Shown here: one piece after another, positions 34,023 to 45,644 of the stretch | How positions within the stretch are numbered: the first letter of the stretch is position 1 | How the letters are laid out: every line of letters starts with the position of its first letter | Assembly: GCF_030936135.1 (NCBI RefSeq) | Contig: NC_082598.1 | Location: 15,256,687-15,320,686 of the forward strand | DNA from: Gavia stellata | Taxonomy: Eukaryota; Chordata; Aves; Gaviiformes; Gaviidae | Direction: 5' to 3' | Length of the DNA stretch: 64,000 nt | Made by a program: the position numbers and the translations under genes | The notes under the pieces: generated by a model | Seen by the model: only the letters and a program-made list of their open reading frames with translations | The model's database searches: none | What the model was told of the DNA's origin: nothing

Positions 34023-35051
34023 TCATGGTGCGCTGCTGGCGAGGCTGGCCTCTGCCTGCTCAAGGCTCAGGTAGGCGTCTGAGCTGCCTTGCTGCACTGC
34101 AAAAATCATCTCAGCGCAGATGTTCATCTCGGAGGTGCTTGTCAGCTGGAACCTGCAGGACTGGGAGGAGGGCAGCACCGTTAGCTGGCAGTGGTGCGAC
34201 TGAGGCAAAAGCGGCCAGGCTGATCTCACCAACAGTTGGACCCAGCCGGCGACTTTCTCCACGTCTAAGTAGGAGCGTGTGCAGAGGGTGCGTAGGAAGT
34301 ACGAGCTCTGATCCGTCGGCAGCTTGTCGTCGGGGTGGTGGAGAGAGCACAGAATATCCCCCAGCAGCTGCTTCCTCGAGCACATGCACTCCAGCACCAC
34401 GTGGATGCTGGAGCGCCTTGCTGGCAGCTGCCCCGTGGTGTCCAGCTCCAGGCTGAAAGAGTGCCCAGGGGGTGGCCGCAGGAACACGAGCAGGCGGTAG
34501 CCGATGCTGTCCTCCTGGACACTCCAGGCTTCATAGGTGCCGTTCATCCCCATGGCTGGGTGCATCTGCGGCATGGAAGTCCCCTGGCAAAACACTCGGC
34601 AGACACCAAGGAGGTCACCCACCAGCTCCTTCAGTACCTTGCACGTGCCCGGCAGGCCCCGTATTGGCAGTTGGGTGGACACAGCCAAAGAGCCGACACC
34701 ATTGTGTGCACCACTGAGGTCTTCCTCCTCCTCCTCCTCCTCGTCGTCCTCCTCCTCGCTGAAGCTGCCAGAGGCAAGCTTCATTTCCCTGGCCACCCAG
34801 CAGGCGCTAGCGAGCAGGAGCAGGGCTCCTGGAACAGTCCATAACGGCCACTGCTGCAGCACAGAAAGGAGCGTGGCTTCCTCCGCGGCCCTGCTCCGCT
34901 CAATCTCCTGCAGCAGCCGAGTCATCTCCTCATGCAGATACTCCTCACGCTGCTGCATCCTCTCGGCCGCGGCCGCATCTATCTGCTGATCGTGCTTCAG
35001 CCCGTGCTGGACGGCCAGCACAGCCAGGACGAGGGCAATTGCCGCAACCAT
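34023..35051 (-). CDS. ITPRIPL1: ITPRIPL1-like protein, truncated (array copy 7, V188L and K202E)
   Basis: The most divergent protein of the set, with V188L (shared with copy 5) and K202E (shared with copy 8). Both lie in the conserved block just after the membrane-proximal part of the Mab-21-like domain. The unit also has private intron and leader changes, for example at about 35150, 35309 and 35338. Donor at 35627, AATAAA at 33570-33575. Confidence 0.73.
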   Translation of the reverse strand: MVAAIALVLAVLAVQHGLKHDQQIDAAAAERMQQREEYLHEEMTRLLQEIERSRAAEEATLLSVLQQWPLWTVPGALLLLASACWVAREMKLASGSFSEEEDDEEEEEEEDLSGAHNGVGSLAVSTQLPIRGLPGTCKVLKELVGDLLGVCRVFCQGTSMPQMHPAMGMNGTYEAWSVQEDSIGYRLLVFLRPPPGHSFSLELDTTGQLPARRSSIHVVLECMCSRKQLLGDILCSLHHPDDKLPTDQSSYFLRTLCTRSYLDVEKVAGWVQLLVRSAWPLLPQSHHCQLTVLPSSQSCRFQLTSTSEMNICAEMIFAVQQGSSDAYLSLEQAEASLASSAP

Positions 35052-37131
35052 GGCCTGGAGGAAGTGGGAGAAAAGGGGGCTCAGCAGGGCTGTGTGGGAG
35101 GGTGCACGGGGCTGGGGGAGCGAGGCAAGAGCCGCCTGGAGCTGGGGGACAGCAGGAGAAGGGGTGAGGGAGGTGGGAGGGAGCAAGGGCAGGGTTTGTC
35201 AGCACTGCAGGGATGGGAGCCGCGGGCTGTCCCAGAAAAGTGTTTGGGCACTGGTGTCGACAGGCTCGAAGGGGCCGCAGGCCCTGGTTGGAGACAGCAT
35301 GGGGCCCATCCTGCCCCAGCCGCCCTGATGACCAGCTTCTGGCTGGGCTGTGCCCCGTGAAAGGGCAAGAGACACCCCAGTAGACTCTGCCGAGGCCCCA
35401 TCCCTGACACCCAACAGCGTCCCACGCAGCCACGGGCACCCAGCACGTCCCCAAAGCCTCTCTGGGCACCGGCCACCGCTGAAGGCCCGAGCACCTCTGC
35501 CCCCAGCCCCGAGGGCGGTACCGCGGCCTGCCCTGAGGGGCTCGGCTCTCGCTCTGCCTTAGAAACCCCCTGGCCACCTGCCCCGTCCCCCATCCAGCCC
35601 AGCCTTCCCCCTGCATGCTGCACTCACCGATCGCCCAAGTGGAACTGCAGCGCGGCTGCCTGATGATGTCCCTGGGGACAGCTCCCATTGTGACCCGTCC
35701 CCTGTGCTGTCACAGCCACCAGAGCAGCATCCCCCAGCCGGCAAGCCCCACCCTTCGTCCCCACCGCCCCGCTCAGCGGGTCCTGGGCATCACACCAAGT
35801 ACAAACCCTGCCGGCAGGAGCGAGCTCCCAGGGGCTCTCTTGACAAAGCGGGCGGACACCCCCAAAACGGTAATTGGAATTAAAATGGGGACTGTAGGTG
35901 GATGTCCCTGACGTACGTAGGGAGGCGCAAAGTCTTCTGGGCCAGGTGGCCTGACTCTGAGGGGTCTTGAAACGAGGAGATACGAGCCCCTGGGCAGAGA
36001 CAAAACTCCTCCTCCCTCTTCTCCTCTTGGATTCCTCCTGCCGGGGCAGGACTTAGCCCTGCAAACCCTGACGATCAGGCCAAATGCAAACCGTGTCTCC
36101 GGTGCCAGTGGAAATGATCCCGCGGCTCCTGTCTCCAGCTACAAACCTGCCCCCCGCGAGGGCAAGCGAGGGGGCTGGAGAGGCCACGCCAGAGCCCGCA
36201 TCTCGCGGCTCCCCTCAGGTTTGCCCGGTTCAGGAGACCCCCCTGTACACCACGCTGGAGCGCTCTGCTGCGGATCATGCCTCCCAGAAACGTGGCCTGT
36301 ACTGCACGAGTGCACGCCTCGAGACCCGGACACCTCAAAAGCTTTCTTTAGCCTTGCTGCATATGTGCCAAGACTGACACGGCTGCCATGTTGCTGTCAG
36401 TTCAGCAGGTGCAGAACCGTACATCCGATGCGCCTCCTGTGCGAAGCTTTCTGGAGGCAAAAAGTGGGAGCATGCCCTGAAGTCTCTTTCTGTGCTGAGT
36501 CTCTCTTGTGGAGGTGGTGGGGACCTGAGGTCCCAAGTGGAGGGAACATGTCTTTGCTCTCTCTGCCTGTGACGGTAGGCAGGCCACCCAAAGGAATTCA
36601 AAGCGTGCACGTGTGAGAGAAGGTGACGTGGCCTGTGGATGTTTGACTCCTGCTCTGCCACCCTGTGAGATGGGTCGGCTCCCTTGTGCCGGCCTTTGTG
36701 CTTGTAGACGTGACTGTGCTCTCGGTGCCTTCGTGACACTGATGGGGGATGATGGCGTCTATCCCTGTGGCGGGATGGGGCCTCTCCGTGGCAGGGCCTC
36801 TGTCCTTGCTGTGGTGGTGAGACATCAGTGTTCCAAAAGAGACTCTGTTTCCGAATGATGATGAGGGGGTGCAGGGGGGCAGGTGCCTGGTGCTGCAGGA
36901 CACTCCTCCCTCCTGCGCCTGCCCTAGCTGTGCCTCCAGCTCTCAAGCTGCTGCTCTGCATTGGCTCGTGCCCAAGCCTCCCACCAGTGCAGCAAGCAGA
37001 GCATCCAGAGCCCCGCTCCACACTTGTGCTGCTTGTTCCCCGTGCAGAGGGCTCACCACTTGGAGACTGTGATGTCCACCTGCTCAGGGGTCGCCCCGGG
37101 GCAATGCTGTCAGCCTCCCAGGGGATGGTTT

Positions 37132-38622
37132 GCCCCAAGTTCACCTGGTGCAATGCCCCTGCTCAAGCACAGCCACCTAGAGCAGGCTGCCCAGGACCGT
37201 GCCCAGATGACTTTCGAAGGTTGGAGACTCCACAATCTCCCTGGGCAGCCCATGTGTATAGCATAGCATAGCACAGCATAGCGTAGCACAGAGTGTTTTC
37301 AGTTGGAAGGGACCTACAACGATCACCTAGTCCAACTGCCTGAGCACCTGAGGGCTGAGCCAAAGTTAAAGCATGTTATTAAGGGCATTGTCCCAATGCC
37401 TCTTAGACACTGACAGGCTTGGGGCATCGACAACCTCTCTGGCAAGCCTGTTCCAGTGTTTGACCAGCCTCTCAGTAAAGAAATGCTTCCTAATGTCCAG
37501 TCAAAACCTCCCCTGGCACAGCTTGAACCATTCCCATGCATCCTATCACTGGATACCAGGGAGAAGAGATCAGCACCTCCTTCTGCACTTCCCCTCCTCA
37601 GGAGCTGTAGAGAGCAAGGAGGTCGCCCCTCAGCCTCCTTTTCTCCAAACTAGGCAAGCCCAGACTCCTTAGCCACTCCTCATGAGACTTTCCTTCCAGC
37701 CCTTTCACCAGCTTTGTTGCTCTCCTCTGGACGCAATTCAAGTACCTGAACATCCTTCTTAAATTGTGGGGCCCAGAACTGCACACAGTACTCAAGGTGA
37801 GGCCGCACCAGTGCTCAACACAGCGGGACAATCGCCTCTTTTGACCAGCTGGTTGTGCTGTGTTTGATGCACCCCAGGATGCAGGTTGCCCTCTCGGCTG
37901 CCAGGGCACACTGCTGACTCGTCTTGAGCCTGCTGTTGACCAGCACCCCCAGATCCCGTCCTGCAGCGTTTCATGACCACTGTGGCCAACACAGCCACCT
38001 ACCATCGCATCTCCCACGAGTCCTTCTCTGTTCACAAAGAGCAACTCTAGGAGGGCATCTTTCCCAGTTGGCTCACTGAGTACTTGTGACAAGAAGTTAT
38101 CTCCTGCAAACGTCAAGAATTTCCAAGACCTGCTCGTCGCAGGAGTATGGTATTCCCAGCTGATGCCTGGGAGGTTGAAATCTCCCACGAGGACAAGGGC
38201 TACCGATCCAGAAATTTCTCCAAATTGCCTATAGAAGAACTCATCAGTGCTTACATTCTGGCTGGGCGATGGGTAGCAGACACCCACTACAACATCTCCT
38301 TTGTTTTCCCTCCCCCTAATCCCCACCCAGAGGCTCCCAACCGCATCACCACTAACTGTAAGGGTTGTACAAGCAAACCTCTGCCTTGCATACAGCGCGA
38401 CACCTCCAGCACGCCTGCCCAGCCTATCCCTCCTGAACGGCCTGTAGCCCTCCATCCCAGCACTCCAATCGTGGGACTCCTTCCACCAACTTTAGAGCAC
38501 CCTCAGCGTCAGGACGTGCTTTCTTGTGTTCAGATGGAATTTCAAGTTTTCTCGTTGGTGCCCATTGGTTCTTGTCCTGACAGGGCTCACTACTGAGAAA
38601 GGTCTGGCTCCCTTGCCCTCGT
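37132..38622 (-). mobile_element. CR1 composite (unit 8)
   Basis: Block variants as in unit 7, but with 'cagcttg' in place of 'cagtttg' at about 37520. Confidence 0.8.
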
Positions 38623-39319
38623 TCCCTCCCATCCGGTATGCAAGCACAGAGGCATCTTGCCCTTGAAATGGAAGCAGAGCAGGAGACTGGAAAAGAAAGG
38701 AAAAAGGGGTCAGGGGAAGCATTCTGTTTTGGTCCTACTTACTTACCTCAAAATGCTGCCCCGCTGCTTCTGCATCTGAGCAGGTAGCAAGCTGCTAGCT
38801 GCCCACATTCCCCAACAAAGTGTTGCACAGACACTCACAGACAGAGGGTTGGTTAAAAGAAGCTAATTTATTGTCATCTTTGCATCGCATAACGGTCCCA
38901 GAGGGAATCAACTCTTTCCAACAAGACAGGTGGTCCCATCCTGCTACAGGTGGTAACAGAAGCCTCAGCTGCAATGGCATCTTCAGCTGGACCGGCGGAG
39001 ATTCCCCAAACTCTACTTATGCTGAGCTGCTCTTGGGCGGTATCATCTCCATGCCTAGTTTGCTCACATCTGCGGGACAGACTCCCCAGGCAGTCTCTGG
39101 GATGAGCAGATTCTCTGCCCCAGTGTCCAAAATTGTCCCCTGGGTCCCACCAGTGTGAGAGGAAAGCAGTTCCTCAGGGTCACAGGCATGGGTGGAAAAG
39201 CCTGTGACCACCAGGGTATGGGTGCAGAGCTGCAGACCTCTGAGGTGGAAATTGTGCTGCTGGGTGTGCTTCGCCGTGAGTCTGAAAAGCGGCGTCTCGA
39301 CAACAGCGCAGCTCTCCAG

Positions 39320-40348
39320 TCATGGTGCGCTGCTGGCGAGGCTGGCCTCTGCCTGCTCAAGGCTCAGGTAGGCGTCTGAGCTGCCTTGCTGCACTGCAAA
39401 AATCATCTCAGCGCAGATGTTCATCTCGGAGGTGCTTGTCAGCTGGAACCTGCAGGACTGGGAGGAGGGCAGCACCGTTAGCTGGCAGTGGTGCGACTGA
39501 GGCAAAAGCGGCCAGGCTGATCTCACCAACAGTTGGACCCAGCCGGCGACTTTCTCCACGTCTAAGTAGGAGCGTGTGCAGAGGGTGCGTAGGAAGTACG
39601 AGCTCTGATCCGTCGGCAGCTTGTCGTCGGGGTGGTGGAGAGAGCACAGAATATCCCCCAGCAGCTGCTTCCTCGAGCACATGCACTCCAGCACCACGTG
39701 GATGCTGGAGCGCCTTGCTGGCAGCTGCCCCGTGGTGTCCAGCTCCAGGCTGAAAGAGTGCCCAGGGGGTGGCCGCAGGAACACGACCAGGCGGTAGCCG
39801 ATGCTGTCCTCCTGGACACTCCAGGCTTCATAGGTGCCGTTCATCCCCATGGCTGGGTGCATCTGCGGCATGGAAGTCCCCTGGCAAAACACTCGGCAGA
39901 CACCAAGGAGGTCACCCACCAGCTCCTTCAGTACCTTGCACGTGCCCGGCAGGCCCCGTATTGGCAGTTGGGTGGACACAGCCAAAGAGCCGACACCATT
40001 GTGTGCACCACTGAGGTCTTCCTCCTCCTCCTCCTCCTCGTCGTCCTCCTCCTCGCTGAAGCTGCCAGAGGCAAGCTTCATTTCCCTGGCCACCCAGCAG
40101 GCGCTAGCGAGCAGGAGCAGGGCTCCTGGAACAGTCCATAACGGCCACTGCTGCAGCACAGAAAGGAGCGTGGCTTCCTCCGCGGCCCTGCTCCGCTCAA
40201 TCTCCTGCAGCAGCCGAGTCATCTCCTCATGCAGATACTCCTCACGCTGCTGCATCCTCTCGGCCGCGGCCGCATCTATCTGCTGATCGTGCTTCAGCCC
40301 GTGCTGGACGGCCAGCACAGCCAGGACGAGGGCAATTGCCGCAACCAT
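39320..40348 (-). CDS. ITPRIPL1: ITPRIPL1-like protein, truncated (array copy 8, K202E)
   Basis: Carries K202E but keeps Val188. One G is missing in the intron at about 40731; this does not touch the splice signals (donor 40923, acceptor just before 40348). AATAAA at 38867-38872. Confidence 0.73.
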   Translation of the reverse strand: MVAAIALVLAVLAVQHGLKHDQQIDAAAAERMQQREEYLHEEMTRLLQEIERSRAAEEATLLSVLQQWPLWTVPGALLLLASACWVAREMKLASGSFSEEEDDEEEEEEEDLSGAHNGVGSLAVSTQLPIRGLPGTCKVLKELVGDLLGVCRVFCQGTSMPQMHPAMGMNGTYEAWSVQEDSIGYRLVVFLRPPPGHSFSLELDTTGQLPARRSSIHVVLECMCSRKQLLGDILCSLHHPDDKLPTDQSSYFLRTLCTRSYLDVEKVAGWVQLLVRSAWPLLPQSHHCQLTVLPSSQSCRFQLTSTSEMNICAEMIFAVQQGSSDAYLSLEQAEASLASSAP

Positions 40349-42427
40349 GGCCTGGAGGAAGTGGGAGAAAAGGGGGCTCAGCAGGGCTGTGTGGGAGGGT
40401 GCACGGGGCTGGGGGAGCGAGGCAAGAGCCGCCTGGAGCTGGGGGCCAGCAGGAGAAGGGGTGAGGGAGGTGGGAGGGAGCAAGGGCAGGGTTTGTCAGC
40501 ACTGCAGGGATGGGAGCCGCGGGCTGTCCCAGAAAAGTGTTTGGGCACTGGTGTCGACAGGCTCGAAGGGGCCGCAGGCCCTGGTTGGAGACAGCATGGG
40601 GCCCACCCTGCCCCAGCCGCCCTGATGACCAGCTCCTGGCTGGGCTGTGCCCCGTGAAAGGGCAAGAGACACCCCAGTAGACTCTGCCGAGGCCCCATCC
40701 CTGACACCCAACAGCGTCCCACGCAGCCACGGCACCCAGCACGTCCCCAAAGCCTCTCTGGGCACCGGCCACCGCTGAAGGCCCGAGCACCTCTGCCCCC
40801 AGCCCCGAGGGCGGTACCGCGGCCTGCCCTGAGGGGCTCGGCTCTCGCTCTGCCTTAGAAACCCCCTGGCCACCTGCCCCGTCCCCCATCCAGCCCAGCC
40901 TTCCCCCTGCATGCTGCACTCACCGATCGCCCAAGTGGAACTGCAGCGCGGCTGCCTGATGATGTCCCTGGGGACAGCTCCCATTGTGACCCGTCCCCTG
41001 TGCTGTCACAGCCACCAGAGCAGCATCCCCCAGCCGGCAAGCCCCACCCTTCGTCCCCACCGCCCCGCTCAGCGGGTCCTGGGCATCACACCAAGTACAA
41101 ACCCTGCCGGCAGGAGCGAGCTCCCAGGGGCTCTCTTGACAAAGCGGGCGGACACCCCCAAAACGGTAATTGGAATTAAAATGGGGACTGTAGGTGGATG
41201 TCCCTGACGTACGTAGGGAGGCGCAAAGTCTTCTGGGCCAGGTGGCCTGACTCTGAGGGGTCTTGAAACGAGGAGATACGAGCCCCTGGGCAGAGACAAA
41301 ACTCCTCCTCCCTCTTCTCCTCTTGGATTCCTCCTGCCGGGGCAGGACTTAGCCCTGCAAACCCTGACGATCAGGCCAAATGCAAACCGTGTCTCCGGTG
41401 CCAGTGGAAATGATCCCGCGGCTCCTGTCTCCAGCTACAAACCTGCCCCCCGCGAGGGCAAGCGAGGGGGCTGGAGAGGCCACGCCAGAGCCCGCATCTC
41501 GCGGCTCCCCTCAGGTTTGCCCGGTTCAGGAGACCCCCCTGTACACCACGCTGGAGCGCTCTGCTGCGGATCATGCCTCCCAGAAACGTGGCCTGTACTG
41601 CACGAGTGCACGCCTCGAGACCCGGACACCTCAAAAGCTTTCTTTAGCCTTGCTGCATATGTGCCAAGACTGACACGGCTGCCATGTTGCTGTCAGTTCA
41701 GCAGGTGCAGAACCGTACATCCGATGCGCCTCCTGTGCGAAGCTTTCTGGAGGCAAAAAGTGGGAGCATGCCCTGAAGTCTCTTTCTGTGCTGAGTCTCT
41801 CTTGTGGAGGTGGTGGGGACCTGAGGTCCCAAGTGGAGGGAACATGTCTTTGCTCTCTCTGCCTGTGACGGTAGGCAGGCCACCCAAAGGAATTCAAAGC
41901 GTGCACGTGTGAGAGAAGGTGACGTGGCCTGTGGATGTTTGACTCCTGCTCTGCCACCCTGTGAGATGGGTCGGCTCCCTTGTGCCGGCCTTTGTGCTTG
42001 TAGACGTGACTGTGCGCTCGGTGCCTTCGTGACACTGATGGGGGATGATGGCGTCTATCCCTGTGGCGGGATGGGGCCTCTCCGTGGCAGGGCCTCTGTC
42101 CTTGCTGTGGTGGTGAGACATCAGTGTTCCAAAAGAGACTCTGTTTCCGAATGATGATGAGGGGGTGCAGGGGGGCAGGTGCCTGGTGCTGCAGGACACT
42201 CCTCCCTCCTGCGCCTGCCCTAGCTGTGCCTCCAGCTCTCAAGCTGCTGCTCTGCATTGGCTCGTGCCCAAGCCTCCCACCAGTGCAGCAAGCAGAGCAT
42301 CCAGAGCCCCGCTCCACACTTGTGCTGCTTGTTCCCCGTGCAGAGGGCTCACCACTTGGAGACTGTGATGTCCACCTGCTCAGGGGTCGCCCCGGGGCAA
42401 TGCTGTCAGCCTCCCAGGGGATGGTTT

Positions 42428-43918
42428 GCCCCAAGTTCACCTGGTGCAATGCCCCTGCTCAAGCACAGCCACCTAGAGCAGGCTGCCCAGGACCGTGCCC
42501 AGATGACTTTCGAAGGTTGGAGACTCCACAATCTCCCTGGGCAGCCCATGTGTATAGCATAGCATAGCACAGCATAGCGTAGCACAGAGTGTTTTCAGTT
42601 GGAAGGGACCTACAACGATCACCTAGTCCAACTGCCTGAGCACCTGAGGGCTGAGCCAAAGTTAAAGCATGTTATTAAGGGCATTGTCCCAATGCCTCTT
42701 AGACACTGACAGGCTTGGGGCATCGACAACCTCTCTGGCAAGCCTGTTCCAGTGTTTGACCAGCCTCTCAGTAAAGAAATGCTTCCTAATGTCCAGTCAA
42801 AACCTCCCCTGGCACAGCTTGAACCATTCCCATGCATCCTATCACTGGATACCAGGGAGAAGAGATCAGCACCTCCTTCTGCACTTCCCCTCCTCAGGAG
42901 CTGTAGAGAGCAAGGAGGTCGCCCCTCAGCCTCCTTTTCTCCAAACTAGGCAAGCCCAGACTCCTTAGCCACTCCTCATGAGACTTTCCTTCCAGCCCTT
43001 TCACCAGCTTTGTTGCTCTCCTCTGGACGCAATTCAAGTACCTGAACATCCTTCTTAAATTGTGGGGCCCAGAACTGCACACAGTACTCAAGGTGAGGCC
43101 GCACCAGTGCTCAACACAGCGGGACAATCGCCTCTTTTGACCAGCTGGTTGTGCTGTGTTTGATGCACCCCAGGATGCAGGTTGCCCTCTCGGCTGCCAG
43201 GGCACACTGCTGACTCGTCTTGAGCCTGCTGTTGACCAGCACCCCCAGATCCCGTCCTGCAGCGTTTCATGACCACTGTGGCCAACACAGCCACCTACCA
43301 TCGCATCTCCCACGAGTCCTTCTCTGTTCACAAAGAGCAACTCTAGGAGGGCATCTTTCCCAGTTGGCTCACTGAGTACTTGTGACAAGAAGTTATCTCC
43401 TGCAAACGTCAAGAATTTCCAAGACCTGCTCGTCGCAGGAGTATGGTATTCCCAGCTGATGCCTGGGAGGTTGAAATCTCCCACGAGGACAAGGGCTACC
43501 GATCCAGAAATTTCTCCAAATTGCCTATAGAAGAACTCATCAGTGCTTACATTCTGGCTGGGCGATGGGTAGCAGACACCCACTACAACATCTCCTTTGT
43601 TTTCCCTCCCCCTAATCCCTACCCAGAGGCTCCCAACCGCATCACCACTAACTGTAAGGGTTGTACAAGCAAACCTCTGCCTTGCATACAGCGCGACACC
43701 TCCAGCACGCCTGCCCAGCCTATCCCTCCTGAACGGCCTGTAGCCCTCCATCCCAGCACTCCAATCGTGGGACTCCTTCCACCAACTTTAGAGCACCCTC
43801 AGCGTCAGGACGTGCTTTCTTGTGTTCAGATGGAATTTCAAGTTTTCTCGTTGGTGCCCATTGGTTCTTGTCCTGACAGGGCTCACTACTGAGAAAGGTC
43901 TGGCTCCCTTGCCCTCGT
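42428..43918 (-). mobile_element. CR1 composite (unit 9)
   Basis: Adds 'aatccctaccc' (about 43617), which is also in units 10 and 11. Confidence 0.8.
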
Positions 43919-44615
43919 TCCCTCCCATCCGGTGTGCAAGCACAGAGGCATCTTGCCCTTGAAATGGAAGCAGAGCAGAAGACTGGAAAAGAAAGGAAAA
44001 AGGGATCAGGGGAAGCATTCTGTTTTGGTCCTACTTACTTACCTCAAAATGCTGCCCCGCTGCTTCTGCATCTGAGCAGGTAGCAAGCTGCTAGCTGCCC
44101 ACATTCCCCAACAAAGTGTTGCACAGACACTCACAGACAGAGGGTTGGTTAAAAGAAGCTAATTTATTGTCATCTTTGCATCGCATAACGGTCCCAGAGG
44201 GAATCAACTCTTTCCAACAAGACAGGTGGTCCCATCCTGCTACAGGTGGTAACAGAAGCCTCAGCTGCAATGGCATCTTCAGCTGGACCGGCGGAGATTC
44301 CCCAAACTCTACTTATGCTGAGCTGCTCTTGGGCGGTATCATCTCCATGCCTAGTTTGCTCACATCTGCGGGACAGACTCCCCAGGCAGTCTCTGGGATG
44401 AGCAGATTCTCTGCCCCAGTGTCCAAAATTGTCCCCTGGGTCCCACCAGTGTGAGAGGAAAGCAGTTCCTCAGGGTCACAGGCATGGGTGGAAAAGCCTG
44501 TGACCACCAGGGTATGGGTGCAGAGCTGCAGACCTCTGAGGTGGAAATTGTGCTGCTGGGTGTGCTTCGCCGTGAGTCTGAAAAGCGGCGTCTCGACAAC
44601 AGCGCAGCTCTCCAG

Positions 44616-45644
44616 TCATGGTGCGCTGCTGGCGAGGCTGGCCTCTGCCTGCTCAAGGCTCAGGTAGGCGTCTGAGCTGCCTTGCTGCACTGCAAAAATC
44701 ATCTCAGCGCAGATGTTCATCTCGGAGGTGCTTGTCAGCTGGAACCTGCAGGACTGGGAGGAGGGCAGCACCGTTAGCTGGCAGTGGTGCGACTGAGGCA
44801 AAAGCGGCCAGGCTGATCTCACCAACAGTTGGACCCAGCCGGCGACTTTCTCCACGTCTAAGTAGGAGCGTGTGCAGAGGGTGCGTAGGAAGTACGAGCT
44901 CTGATCCGTCGGCAGCTTGTCGTCGGGGTGGTGGAGAGAGCACAGAATATCCCCCAGCAGCTGCTTCCTCGAGCACATGCACTCCAGCACCACGTGGATG
45001 CTGGAGCGCCTTGCTGGCAGCTGCCCCGTGGTGTCCAGCTTCAGGCTGAAAGAGTGCCCAGGGGGTGGCCGCAGGAACACGACCAGGCGGTAGCCGATGC
45101 TGTCCTCCTGGACACTCCAGGCTTCATAGGTGCCGTTCATCCCCATGGCTGGGTGCATCTGCGGCATGGAAGTCCCCTGGCAAAACACTCGGCAGACACC
45201 AAGGAGGTCACCCACCAGCTCCTTCAGTACCTTGCACGTGCCCGGCAGGCCCCGTATTGGCAGTTGGGTGGACACAGCCAAAGAGCCGACACCATTGTGT
45301 GCACCACTGAGGTCTTCCTCCTCCTCCTCCTCCTCGTCGTCCTCCTCCTCGCTGAAGCTGCCAGAGGCAAGCTTCATTTCCCTGGCCACCCAGCAGGCGC
45401 TAGCGAGCAGGAGCAGGGCTCCTGGAACAGTCCATAACGGCCACTGCTGCAGCACAGAAAGGAGCGTGGCTTCCTCCGCGGCCCTGCTCCGCTCAATCTC
45501 CTGCAGCAGCCGAGTCATCTCCTCATGCAGATACTCCTCACGCTGCTGCATCCTCTCGGCCGCGGCCGCATCTATCTGCTGATCGTGCTTCAGCCCGTGC
45601 TGGACGGCCAGCACAGCCAGGACGAGGGCAATTGCCGCAACCAT
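44616..45644 (-). CDS. ITPRIPL1: ITPRIPL1-like protein, truncated (array copy 9)
   Basis: Protein identical to copy 1 despite lying among units with derived flanks. An intron variant at about 45870 (ctgcagg for ccgcagg) is shared with unit 10. Donor at 46220, AATAAA at 44163-44168. Confidence 0.73.
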   Translation of the reverse strand: MVAAIALVLAVLAVQHGLKHDQQIDAAAAERMQQREEYLHEEMTRLLQEIERSRAAEEATLLSVLQQWPLWTVPGALLLLASACWVAREMKLASGSFSEEEDDEEEEEEEDLSGAHNGVGSLAVSTQLPIRGLPGTCKVLKELVGDLLGVCRVFCQGTSMPQMHPAMGMNGTYEAWSVQEDSIGYRLVVFLRPPPGHSFSLKLDTTGQLPARRSSIHVVLECMCSRKQLLGDILCSLHHPDDKLPTDQSSYFLRTLCTRSYLDVEKVAGWVQLLVRSAWPLLPQSHHCQLTVLPSSQSCRFQLTSTSEMNICAEMIFAVQQGSSDAYLSLEQAEASLASSAP

